17,898 nucleotides of DNA, taken from Candidatus Krumholzibacteriia bacterium (lineage in GTDB: Bacteria; Krumholzibacteriota; Krumholzibacteriia; LZORAL124-64-63). Where the stretch lies: contig JACZKN010000181.1 of assembly GCA_014859985.1 (NCBI GenBank), forward strand, positions 1 to 17,898, in the 5' to 3' direction. Positions 1 through 7,418 of the stretch are shown piece after piece (positions within the stretch are counted from its first letter, which is position 1; every line of letters starts with the position of its first letter). The translations under genes and the position numbers were made by a program. The notes beneath the pieces are model-generated. The model was not told where the DNA came from. It worked only from the letters and a program-made list of their open reading frames with translations, and did no database searches.

Positions 1-1
1 G

Positions 2-421
2 CGCGGCCTGGCGCCACGGATCCGGCACCGGGTGACATCGAGCAAAGCGCGCCGGGACAACCGCAATCCGTTGTGGGAGGCGAACCTTGTCGATGGCCTG
101 ATCCGCCACAGCAGCGCGAACCACAAGCGGGAGACGATCGCCTGGTCGAAGCGTCGGGCAGCGGCGGCGGAGAAGCTGGCGGTGTTCGTGATATGGCGGA
201 ACTACATGAAAGGTCGCCGGGAGAAGGTGCGGGGGAGCCCGACGCCGGCGATGGCGCGGGGGATGACGGACCGGGCCTGGACGATCCAGGACGTGCTGGC
301 TGAGCGGCTGTTCCCGTCGCTGGTCAGGCTGCCCGGGCGTTGGCGGATGTACTACGAGCGCGGGATCGCGACGCGGGGAGCCCGCAACCGGGTCGAGCGG
401 CGGCGGCGCTACGCGGCCTGA
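2..421 (+). CDS. Transposase, C-terminal part (cut by left edge)
   Basis: The frame is open from the first bases of the window to a TGA at 419-421, so the gene starts outside. A GTG at 32 is probably internal. The visible part contains NPLWEANLVDGLIRHSSANH, then KRETIAWSKRR, an aromatic-rich segment around FVIWRNYMKGRREK, and a very basic C-terminus. This resembles the C-terminal region of DDE-type insertion-sequence transposases that I recall, with the pattern NPLxxxNxxDxxxRxxxAxHxRET followed by YHNY or WRNY. The catalytic residues lie off the window, so the exact IS family cannot be named and activity cannot be judged. The following 70 bases show no clear terminal inverted repeat that I can pair. 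Confidence 0.55.
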   Translation, partial: RGLAPRIRHRVTSSKARRDNRNPLWEANLVDGLIRHSSANHKRETIAWSKRRAAAAEKLAVFVIWRNYMKGRREKVRGSPTPAMARGMTDRAWTIQDVLAERLFPSLVRLPGRWRMYYERGIATRGARNRVERRRRYAA

Positions 422-494
422 ACCGGCCAGACAGAGCCCTTGTCAAAGTCACCCGTACGGCAGCGGACACATTCTCCGTGGCACAACTCAGGTA

Positions 495-788
495 TTGCGC
501 CTTTACGAAAGGACCGGTCGGGTGCCGCTGCTGGCGCTGCGCAAGCGCTGCGCCGACCCGGAACCGCCGACGATGGGCCGGGCGGCTTGCGGCGCCCAGA
601 ATGCCACCGATCCCGCGCTCGACGTGGACGGCCGCTTGACCAGCTGCCTGATGTTCGTGCCGTCGGGACTCGATCGGCGGGATCCGCGCCTGGCGGCCAT
701 CGCCCACGATCCGGACCCGGGTCGGGTCGGCGGGGCGGGGCTGCCGGGACCGGACAGCGACGGCCGCCGAGCGGCGATCAGTCCATGA
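495..788 (+). CDS. Unassigned coding-like stretch
   Basis: I do not recognise a family. The frame begins at a TTG (495-497), could extend upstream without a stop, and ends at TGA 786-788. It overlaps the end of the minus-strand FG-GAP relic by 11 nt. By my count about 84 percent of codons end in G or C, which resembles the real genes nearby. There is no ribosome binding site, start codon or domain that I can name. The product would be about 97 residues, rich in Arg, Pro and Asp, with no signal peptide or membrane segment. It may be a relic of a gene broken by the adjacent transposon, or chance open reading in GC-rich DNA. The rest of 422-777 shows nothing further. Confidence 0.2.
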   Translation: MRLYERTGRVPLLALRKRCADPEPPTMGRAACGAQNATDPALDVDGRLTSCLMFVPSGLDRRDPRLAAIAHDPDPGRVGGAGLPGPDSDGRRAAISP

Positions 789-1180
789 CCGACAACCCGA
801 CGAACAGCCGGTTGGTGCCTGCCGGGTGGGTCCAGGCCATGTCCTGGCGGCCGTCGCCGTCCATGTCGAGCAGGTACTCGTCCTTGGCGCCGGCGCGGTC
901 ACTCCGGTTCCAGACCAGCGGACCGGCGGTGAAGCTGCTCGCGGTGGCGTAGCACATGTGGATCGCCGAGTCGACGCCCGAGTTGCTCACCCAAATCATG
1001 TCGAAGCTGGACCTGCCGCCGGTGATCGACACACGCTGGCCGACTCATCGACCGAGTAAGTGGTCGCGGCGGCGGAGTTTGCGGCGAACGGGAAAAACAG
1101 ATATTATGAGTCCACAATACTGAACGCGCGTGGTCCTCGAGCCCGCCACGTTGTCCAGGTCCATCTCGACGCAGTCGAAA
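778..1180 (-). pseudogene. Decayed FG-GAP/VCBS-type secreted protein, C-terminal part
   Basis: The last 84 codons (1032 to 778) are well preserved. They include a repeat with EYLLDMDGDGRQDMAW, where the DxDGDGxxD loop is the calcium-binding signature of FG-GAP and dockerin-like repeats, and the product ends in LFVGLSVMD. Upstream the reading is broken. A TGA at 1045-1047 interrupts this frame. Sense-looking residues AANSAAATTYSVDESASV continue in a shifted frame and rejoin at a CACACA run (1029-1034), which is consistent with a 2-bp duplication. Further up, in the original frame again, FDCVEMDLDNVAGS (about 1130-1175) uses only G/C-ending codons and probably belongs to the same gene. No start, signal peptide or ribosome binding site is left. 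I infer a truncated, frameshifted relic of a surface or secreted repeat protein. Confidence 0.5.
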
Positions 1181-1198
1181 AAACCCGACAAATCGGGT
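1176..1198 (-). terminator. Intrinsic-terminator-like hairpin on the minus strand
   Basis: Read on the minus strand, ACCCGA-TTTG-TCGGGT is a 6-bp stem with a 4-nt loop followed directly by six T residues. The arms are 1193-1198 and 1183-1188. No intact minus-strand gene reads into it from the right. It may be left over from the decayed region or belong to an unseen small transcript. The plus strand has no T tract after the hairpin. Confidence 0.4.
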
Positions 1199-1303
1199 GA
1201 CATTTCCCCGGCGGAATCCCCATGCAGGGGTGAAGGCAGCCTACACCATGCCCACGGCGACCGTCCCCTCCTGCGGCGGTCGGTGGGCGCCACTCCGACC
1301 CCT

Positions 1304-1309
1304 GGAGAG
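1304..1309 (+). promoter_or_regulatory. Shine-Dalgarno of the 880-residue secreted protein
   Basis: GGAGAG lies 8 nt before the ATG at 1318 and fixes that start. Between 1199 and 1303 I see a short hairpin (CCCC-ATGCA-GGGG) but no convincing promoter. A TATTAT at 1102-1107 with a TTTGCG 18 bp upstream is a weak and distant candidate. Confidence 0.6.
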
Positions 1310-1317
1310 ATCCCGAC

Positions 1318-3960
1318 ATGAGAAATCCGAGCCAGACCACCGCCCGGTCCGCAGGCGCTACGCCGCTTGCCCTGACCCTGTTCGTGACCTTGTCCCTGAC
1401 TTTATTGATCGCCGCTGCGGCGGTCGGCGCCGAGTTGCCCACCGTCGCCGGCGTCACCGTGGAATCCCAGCAAAAGGCCCCTATGGGCATCCGCGTGGAC
1501 TACTCCAGCGGCCAGGGTGTTGTCAGCTGGGACCACCCAGGTGCAGCGACCGGCGACACGTTCGGCAAGGCCGTGTCCGAGATCTACCGCAACGTGCCCG
1601 GCTATCAGGCGCCAGCGAGCTCGTTCCAGATCTACGATCTGGATGGGGAGTGGGGTGACATCCTGAACACGACGGAACCCGGCTGGCTCGAGGAGATCGA
1701 GTTCCATTTCGGCGTGAGCGGGACGCTGAATCAGGCCGCCTTCCAGATCAAGGTGTACGACACAACCGTCTGGCCCACCTATCCGCAGGGGACCCCGGAA
1801 TCCCTGCTCGTCACCCTCAACACCCCGGCCCTGCCTTTGAACCTGACGGACAGCCGCCTTTGGATCAACCTGGTAGGCCTGCGCAGCGCCGGCATCCAGT
1901 TGAACACGCAGGAAATTCTTATCACCTGGCAACTGGTTTCCTACACCGGGAGCGTGAACAGTTTCGGGGCCGTATTTCACGATGTGCCCCAGATCGGCGC
2001 GAGCGAGGACCAATGCTGGTTGCGGAATGAGGATGTCCCTCCGGGCCAGTACTTCAAGTTCACGAACTTCTTCGTCAACAACCTGGCCTTCAGCGTTGCG
2101 GCCTCACCCATTTGTGCGGCCGGCCCCGAGATCGCCATTGCCAACGGGTTCTTTCCCTTCGACACCTTGCCGTTGGGAGGGGCCGCGGTCGACAGCCTGG
2201 TCTTCGGCAATCTGGCCACCTGCGAGGACCTGACTTGGCAGATCGTCGACGCTCCCGGCGGCAACGGACCCCATCCCTGGTTCGAAATCAGTCAGACCAG
2301 TGGGGTCCTGGCCCCAGGCCAGCAGGTGGCGCTGGGCTTGAACGTGGACGCTTTCGAACTGGAGACTGGACAATACGAGGCGTCCATGGCCATCGAGACC
2401 AATGATCCCGCCCAACCCAGCGTCAACTTCCTGGTGACCATGACGGTCTACTCTGAGCTTGGCCGGGCCCAACCGGGTGTCCTGTATGCCACCCAGGGCT
2501 ACGACGGCTCGGGCCTCCTGGTGACCATCGACACGGCCACCGGCGTGGCCACGCCCGTGGGCAACACCCGGGTTGCCGGCATCCAGGGCCTGGCGATCTC
2601 CGGGGCGACCAGCCTGATCCAGGGGGTGGGGGCGCCGGTCAATTCCGACCTGGGCCGTTTGTACACTCTCGACGGGAACTCCGGGGCCGTCATCAAGACC
2701 GGCGGCGTGCCCCAATGCTTCCAGGCGATGGCCTACTGCGGCGATGAGCTGTTTGGGGTCGCGCTCTGCGGCAGACAGCGTCTCTATACCATCGACCCGA
2801 CCACAGGCGAGTCGCTGAGCTCGCCCGGCCTGTTCCCGGCGGGGATGCTCATTGTGGGCCTGGCCTGCGACCCGACCACGGGCATCCTGTACGGTGCCGA
2901 GTCGTTCTCCGAGACCGGGGCGATCAACCTGCACACCATCAACACGACCACCGGCGCCCTGACCCTGGTCGGACCGCTCGGCCTCGGTCCGGACGACGTC
3001 ATCGGCGACATCGCGTTCGATTCCGACGGCAACCTGTTTGGTGTCACCGGCGAGCGGATCACCGCAAACAAGCTCGTGGCGATCAACAAGGCCACCGGGC
3101 AGGCGACCGTGATCGGCTTGACGGGGATCGACTACCTCAGCGGGCTGGACTTCGGCCGCAGCGTGGCCCTGTACCGCGTCAACGTGGGCGGTGCGGCCCT
3201 GGGGGCCCTCGACCTTGGAATCGCCTGGGACGAGGACACGAATACGTCGCCCTCCCCTTACCGCAATCAGGGCGGCAACCCCGATTCCTACCCCAGCGGC
3301 ACCCTGGACCCCTCGGTGCCGGCCACCACGCCGCCGGAGATCTTCCATACGGAGCGGTGGGCGTCCCAGATGTTCTGGGACTTCCCCGTCGGCGCCGGCC
3401 GGGCCGTGGAGGTGCGCCTCTACTTCAAGAACGGCTACTGGGGAACCAGCCTGCCGGGCCAGCGGGTGTTCAACGTCGAAATCGACGGAGTACCCGTGCT
3501 GACCAACTACGACATCGTGGCCGACGTGGGCCAGAACGTGGGCGTCATGAAGTCGTTCTTCGTGGTGGGCGACGGCAACCTGGACATCGATTTCCTCGCC
3601 GTGGTCGACAACCCGCTGGTCTGCGCCATCGAGATCCGCGGGGAAGTGCCCGGCGGCACGCCGTCGCCCGTCCCCGACGGCCCGACCCCGCCGTCGGCCC
3701 GGGTTCGCCTCGGCGAGGCGGCGCCGAACCCGTTCAACCCGACGACGCGGTTCAGCTACGACCTGCCGGCCGGCGGGCATGTGACCGTGCGGGTCTACGA
3801 TGCCCAGGGGCGGAAGGTCGGGACGATCGTCGACGGTGTCCAAAGCGCCGGGACCCACCAGGTGAGCTTCAGCGGTGAGCGGCTGGCCAGCGGCGTGTAC
3901 TTCTACGAATTGCGCGCGGGGGGTGTCCGCGAGGTCCGCAAGATGACGCTCTTGAAGTAG
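1318..3960 (+). CDS. Secreted multidomain protein: Ig-like, beta-propeller-like, malectin, FlgD-like tail
   Basis: The product has 880 residues. Residues 17-37 form the hydrophobic core of a signal peptide, with likely cleavage after AVGA (about 38). Residues about 75-260 are a beta-rich region that I cannot name. Residues 268-377 look like an Ig/ASH-type domain (WFEISQTSGVLAPGQ, then TNDPAQPSV). Residues 385-615 contain repeated LYxIDxxTG units (LVTIDTATG, LYTIDPTTG, LHTINTTTG, LVAINKATG), which suggests a beta-propeller. Residues 618-776 match a malectin carbohydrate-binding domain (YRVNVGG, VEVRLYFKNGYW, FNVEIDGVPVL). Residues 798-880 are an FlgD-like/type IX-like sorting tail (APNPFNPTTRFSYDLP, GVYFYELRAG, ending KMTLLK). 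I infer an extracellular or cell-surface glycan-binding protein. No enzymatic residues are recognisable, and the export machinery is not in this window. Confidence 0.85.
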   Translation: MRNPSQTTARSAGATPLALTLFVTLSLTLLIAAAAVGAELPTVAGVTVESQQKAPMGIRVDYSSGQGVVSWDHPGAATGDTFGKAVSEIYRNVPGYQAPASSFQIYDLDGEWGDILNTTEPGWLEEIEFHFGVSGTLNQAAFQIKVYDTTVWPTYPQGTPESLLVTLNTPALPLNLTDSRLWINLVGLRSAGIQLNTQEILITWQLVSYTGSVNSFGAVFHDVPQIGASEDQCWLRNEDVPPGQYFKFTNFFVNNLAFSVAASPICAAGPEIAIANGFFPFDTLPLGGAAVDSLVFGNLATCEDLTWQIVDAPGGNGPHPWFEISQTSGVLAPGQQVALGLNVDAFELETGQYEASMAIETNDPAQPSVNFLVTMTVYSELGRAQPGVLYATQGYDGSGLLVTIDTATGVATPVGNTRVAGIQGLAISGATSLIQGVGAPVNSDLGRLYTLDGNSGAVIKTGGVPQCFQAMAYCGDELFGVALCGRQRLYTIDPTTGESLSSPGLFPAGMLIVGLACDPTTGILYGAESFSETGAINLHTINTTTGALTLVGPLGLGPDDVIGDIAFDSDGNLFGVTGERITANKLVAINKATGQATVIGLTGIDYLSGLDFGRSVALYRVNVGGAALGALDLGIAWDEDTNTSPSPYRNQGGNPDSYPSGTLDPSVPATTPPEIFHTERWASQMFWDFPVGAGRAVEVRLYFKNGYWGTSLPGQRVFNVEIDGVPVLTNYDIVADVGQNVGVMKSFFVVGDGNLDIDFLAVVDNPLVCAIEIRGEVPGGTPSPVPDGPTPPSARVRLGEAAPNPFNPTTRFSYDLPAGGHVTVRVYDAQGRKVGTIVDGVQSAGTHQVSFSGERLASGVYFYELRAGGVREVRKMTLLK

Positions 3961-3979
3961 CCGACCGGCAGGACCGCTT

Positions 3980-4007
3980 CGGGGCCCCGGGCATTCCCGG
4001 GGCCCCG
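3980..4007 (+). terminator. 12-bp perfect hairpin after the secreted-protein gene
   Basis: The arms 3980-3991 and 3996-4007 are perfectly complementary (CGGGGCCCCGGG) with a CATT loop, starting 19 nt after the stop codon. The tail (TTCGGG) is not T-rich, so it may work as an mRNA 3'-end stabiliser or a weak or factor-assisted terminator. It separates this gene from the kinase gene. Confidence 0.55.
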
Positions 4008-4059
4008 TTCGGGCGGATCGGCTGCCGTTTCCTCTCTTCGGCATGCCACGGAACCGTGA

Positions 4060-4065
4060 TATAGT
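4060..4065 (+). promoter_or_regulatory. Candidate -10 box just before the kinase start
   Basis: TATAGT, preceded by TGA, ends 5 nt before the ATG at 4071. With usual spacing, transcription would begin at about the A of that ATG. No Shine-Dalgarno sequence is present upstream of 4071. The -35 position (TTCGGC at 4037-4042, 17-bp spacer) is poor. Confidence 0.35.
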
Positions 4066-4070
4066 GCGGC

Positions 4071-6758
4071 ATGACCACACCCCAGAACCCCGGCGACTTC
4101 GCCCGCCTGAAGAAGATCCTGCTCGCCGTCCTCGACCTGGACGGCCCGGCGCGCTCGGCCTACCTGGACGACGCCTGCCGCGACGATCCGGAGTTGCGCC
4201 GCGAGGTCGAGGATCTCCTGGCCGGCGAGGACGCCGACCGGGGCGTCCTGGCCACCGGGGTCCTGTCCGACGAGATGGCCCGCGCGACCTCTGAGCTGGC
4301 GGCGCCCGCGGTCGACGCCATTGCGGGCTACCGCATCCTGGGACGGCTCGGCCAGGGGGGCATGGGTCTGGTCTTCGAGGCCGAGCAGCAGAGCCCGCGG
4401 CGGAAGGTCGCCCTGAAGGTCGTGCGTGGCGGCTTCCTGGTCGATGACCTCGCGGTGAAGATGTTCCAGCGCGAGGCCGATTCCCTCGGCCGGCTGCGGC
4501 ACGCCGGCATCGCCGCGATCCACGAATCGGGGCAGACCGACGATGGCCAGCACTATTTCGCCATGGAGCTGGTGCCGGGCCAGGCCCTGGACACGCACCT
4601 CAGGGAGAGCGGCGGCCCCGAGGGCCTGACGCCCGCGGAACTGCGCCGCCGCCTCGAGCTGTTCGTCGCCATCTGCGACGCCGTGCACTACGCGCACCAG
4701 CGCGGGGTCATCCACCGCGACCTCAAGCCGACGAACATCATGGTGACGCCCGAGGGGCAACCCAAGGTCCTGGACTTCGGCCTCGCGCGGGTCATCGACA
4801 CCGATGCCGCCACGATCATGACCCGGGTCGGGGCGATCCAGGGCACCCTGGCCTACATGAGCCCCGAGCAGACCCTGGGCCGGCCCGAAGAGATCGACCT
4901 GCGGACCGACGTCTACGCGCTGGGCGTGATCCTCTACGAGATGGTCGCCGGCCGGCGCCCCTACGAAGTCAGTGGCGCTTCGGTGGTGGAGGCGCTGCGC
5001 ACGATCAGCCAGACACCGCCCAGGTCGCTGGGCGATGTGCCCGTGGTGGCCCGCTTCGCCGGCGGCGACCTGGTGACCGTCATCCTGACGGCCCTGGCCA
5101 AGAGTCCGGACGAACGCTACGCCAGCGCGGCGGCGCTGCGCGACGACGTGGCGCGCGCGCTGGCCGACCAGCCCATCCAGGCGCGGCCGCCGAGCACGGT
5201 CTACCAGCTGAAGAAGCTTGTGCGGCGCAACCGGCTGCCCTTCGTCCTGGCCGGCGTCGTGCTGGTCCTGCTGGCCGGTTTCGGGATCGGCATGAGCGTG
5301 CTGTTCACCCGCGCCGAAGCGGCGCGCCGCACGGCCGAGGTGGCGCGCAGCGAGTCGGACGTCGCCCGCGACGAGGCCGAGGCCGTGACCACGTTCCTGA
5401 CCGACCTGCTGTCGGCGGTCGACCCGGAGAAGCAGGGGCGGGAGGTGACGGTGCGGGAGGTGCTGGACGAGGGGGCCGAGACAATCGACGGGCAGTTCGC
5501 GCTGCAGCCGGCGGTCAAGGCCAGGGTGTTGCAGACCTTCAGCGAGGTCTACGAGGCGCTCGGTCTGTACGAGCAGGCCCTGCCTTTCGTCGAGCAGGCC
5601 GAGACGATCCGCGAACAGCACCTCGGGCCGGACGCTCCCGAATTGGCGGTCAGCCTGCGCCAACATGGCCAACTGCTGCGGAACATGGGGGACTATGCGG
5701 CCGGCCTGCCCCTGGTGGAAAGGGCCTGGGCGGTCCACCAGCGCGCCGCGGTGATGGACACCGCAGCAGCTGTCCGCACGCTGCAGACCCTCGCCAGCAT
5801 GCACACCCAGTTGGGCGAATTCGATGCCGGGCGTCCCTATCTCGAGCGGGCCATGGCGATCCAGGGCGCGGGTGGGCAACTCGTCGACGACCGGATCACG
5901 ACCGAGCTGGCCATCCTCGAGCACCTGGCCGGGAACTACGACCGGTCGATCGAGCTGTTCGACCGGGCCCTGGCCGACGCACGGACCCGCTACGGACCGC
6001 GTCATGTCGAGGTGGGCCGCAGGGCGATGAACCTGGGCAACGCCCTCAAGTCCACCGACCGGATCGCCGAGGCGAAGCCCCTCCTGGAGGAAGCGGTCGC
6101 GATCTGGGAGGAGGCCCTGGGCCCGGACCATCCGGAAACCGCCAAGGCCCTGCTCAACCTCGGAGACGTGGTCCGCATGCTGGGCGAGCCGGAGCTGGCC
6201 ATCGCGCCGGTGGAGCGGGCCCTGGCGATCCAGGAAGCCGCCCTCGGTCCGGACCATCCCGATCTGGCCGCCTCGTTGTCCATTCTGGGTTCGACCTGGT
6301 TGGATATCGGTGACGTGGACCAGGCCCGCCCGCTGCTGTGGCGCGCGCTGGAGATCCGGGAGTCGTCCCTGGGCGCGGACCATCCCCGGGTGGCCATCAC
6401 CCTGGACGTCATCGCCCAGGCCTACGACAGCGAAGGGGACTACGTGCGGTCGGGCCGCCTCTACGAACGATCCCTGGCCATCCGCGAGAAGGCTTACGAT
6501 CCCATGGGCCGTTATGTGGGCGTGTCGGTGCTCAATCTGGCCGAAAATCTCATGAATCGGCAGGACATCGCTGCTGCGCTGCCGCTGGCCGAGCGGCTGG
6601 TGGCGATCCAGGAGAATGTCAACGGTGTCGGCAGCCCGGCCACGGCGGAGTCCCTCGCGATGTTGGCCGAGGTCTTGCGCGGGTTGGGACGCGACGAGGA
6701 AGCGGCCGCCTATGCGGCGCGGGCGGCGGCCGTGCAGGAGGCCAGTCCTGATGACTGA
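4071..6758 (+). CDS. Membrane Ser/Thr protein kinase with C-terminal TPR repeats
   Basis: The product has 895 residues. An N-terminal 80-residue helical segment precedes a PknB-like kinase domain (about 87-365). It contains the glycine loop GQGGMG (94-99), the catalytic Lys116 in VALKV, Glu135 in the C-helix, HRDLKPTN with Asp217, DFG at 235-237 and SPE at 264-266. All the main catalytic residues are present, so an active kinase is expected. Residues 390-411 form one transmembrane helix, placing the kinase in the cytoplasm and the C-terminus outside it. Residues about 480-890 hold TPR units of roughly 42 residues with the kinesin-light-chain-like motif LGPDHPExA and A-L-A-I helices (for example 682-730). 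The gene overlaps the sigma factor gene by 8 nt, so the two are co-translated. I infer a signalling pair. The sensed signal and substrate are unknown. Confidence 0.9.
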   Translation: MTTPQNPGDFARLKKILLAVLDLDGPARSAYLDDACRDDPELRREVEDLLAGEDADRGVLATGVLSDEMARATSELAAPAVDAIAGYRILGRLGQGGMGLVFEAEQQSPRRKVALKVVRGGFLVDDLAVKMFQREADSLGRLRHAGIAAIHESGQTDDGQHYFAMELVPGQALDTHLRESGGPEGLTPAELRRRLELFVAICDAVHYAHQRGVIHRDLKPTNIMVTPEGQPKVLDFGLARVIDTDAATIMTRVGAIQGTLAYMSPEQTLGRPEEIDLRTDVYALGVILYEMVAGRRPYEVSGASVVEALRTISQTPPRSLGDVPVVARFAGGDLVTVILTALAKSPDERYASAAALRDDVARALADQPIQARPPSTVYQLKKLVRRNRLPFVLAGVVLVLLAGFGIGMSVLFTRAEAARRTAEVARSESDVARDEAEAVTTFLTDLLSAVDPEKQGREVTVREVLDEGAETIDGQFALQPAVKARVLQTFSEVYEALGLYEQALPFVEQAETIREQHLGPDAPELAVSLRQHGQLLRNMGDYAAGLPLVERAWAVHQRAAVMDTAAAVRTLQTLASMHTQLGEFDAGRPYLERAMAIQGAGGQLVDDRITTELAILEHLAGNYDRSIELFDRALADARTRYGPRHVEVGRRAMNLGNALKSTDRIAEAKPLLEEAVAIWEEALGPDHPETAKALLNLGDVVRMLGEPELAIAPVERALAIQEAALGPDHPDLAASLSILGSTWLDIGDVDQARPLLWRALEIRESSLGADHPRVAITLDVIAQAYDSEGDYVRSGRLYERSLAIREKAYDPMGRYVGVSVLNLAENLMNRQDIAAALPLAERLVAIQENVNGVGSPATAESLAMLAEVLRGLGRDEEAAAYAARAAAVQEASPDD
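6736..6741 (+). promoter_or_regulatory. Shine-Dalgarno of the ECF sigma factor gene, inside the kinase gene
   Basis: AGGAGG lies 9 nt before the ATG at 6751. It decides for that start over the in-frame upstream codons, which would bury 135 nt in the kinase gene. Confidence 0.65.
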
Positions 6759-7326
6759 TGCGGCCGAGCGCGATGTTCCGCTCACGATCCTGCTTGAGCG
6801 GCTCGCGGGCGAGTCGCCCCAGGCCGATGCCGCCCGGGAGCAGATCTTCACCGCGGCCTACGCGGAATTGCGCGGCATCGCCCAGCGGTTGATGCGCGGT
6901 GAGCGCGCCAACCACACCCTCGACCCCACCGCCCTGGTCAACGAAGCCTACGTGCGGCTGGTCGGCGACGGCGCCGCAGACTTCGCCTCGCGGGCCCACT
7001 TCTTCGGCATCGCCGTGCGGGCCATGCGCCAGGTGCTGATCCACCATGCCCGGGCGAAGCACGCGGAGAAGCGCGGGGGCGACCGGCAGCAGGTCACCCT
7101 GGTCTCCAGTGCCGCGGTGGAGAGGCCGCGGCTGGATCTGTTGGAGCTCGAGGACGCCTTGACGCGCCTGTCGGCCCTGGACGAGAGGATGGGGCGGGTG
7201 GTGGAGTTGCGGTTCTTCGGGGGGCTGACGGCCGAAGAGGTCGCCGTCGTGCTGGGCATCTCACGCAAGACGGTCCAGGAGGACTGGAAAGTCGCCAAGA
7301 TCTGGTTGCGGCGGGAACTGGGCTGA
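6751..7326 (+). CDS. ECF-type RNA polymerase sigma factor, TIGR02999-like
   Basis: The product has 191 residues, the usual size for this group. Region 2 spans about 30-100, with LRGIAQRLMRGERANHTLDP, ALVNEAYVRLVG and the FASRAHFFGIAVRAMRQVLI segment typical of the TIGR02999 family. Region 4 spans about 135-190, with LSALDERMGRVVELRFFGGL followed by a helix-turn-helix (AEEVAVVLGISRKTVQEDWK). It is translationally coupled to the upstream kinase-TPR gene. In sequenced relatives such sigma factors are commonly encoded beside PknB-type kinases, which suggests that the kinase controls the sigma factor by phosphorylation. That link is inference here. No anti-sigma factor gene is visible. Confidence 0.88.
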   Translation: MTDAAERDVPLTILLERLAGESPQADAAREQIFTAAYAELRGIAQRLMRGERANHTLDPTALVNEAYVRLVGDGAADFASRAHFFGIAVRAMRQVLIHHARAKHAEKRGGDRQQVTLVSSAAVERPRLDLLELEDALTRLSALDERMGRVVELRFFGGLTAEEVAVVLGISRKTVQEDWKVAKIWLRRELG

Positions 7327-7357
7327 GCCCTGCTGGAGTACCTCCCTGCTCCGAGCC

Positions 7358-7418
7358 GCGTCCATTGCATGGAGGACGCTCCCGTCCGCGGCCCGGACCT
7401 TCAGGAATGATCCGGGCC
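7358..7418. terminator. Paired hairpins in the convergent gap between sigma factor and ATPase gamma genes
   Basis: The two operons converge with 74 nt between stop codons. One hairpin has arms 7358-7363 and 7374-7379 (GCGTCC/GGACGC). A second has 8-bp arms 7390-7397 and 7411-7418 (GGCCCGGA/TCCGGGCC) and straddles the gamma stop codon at 7401-7403. Neither has a T tract. A two-way transcription end is plausible but unproven. Confidence 0.35.

Noticed and set aside
1199..1303. Possible riboswitch before the secreted-protein gene.
   Set aside because: A small CCCC/GGGG hairpin is present, but I cannot match any riboswitch core.
2104..4080. A 658-codon minus-strand open frame across the secreted-protein gene.
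   Set aside because: Shadow of the 880-residue gene; no start signal, no recognisable residues, and the sense frame has clear domains.
3903..6851. A 982-codon open frame on the minus strand, antisense to the kinase and sigma genes.
   Set aside because: The plus-strand frame has all kinase and TPR motifs. The antisense product is low-complexity Arg/Gly/Gln/His-rich with no domain, as expected when a GC-rich gene with few stops is read backwards.
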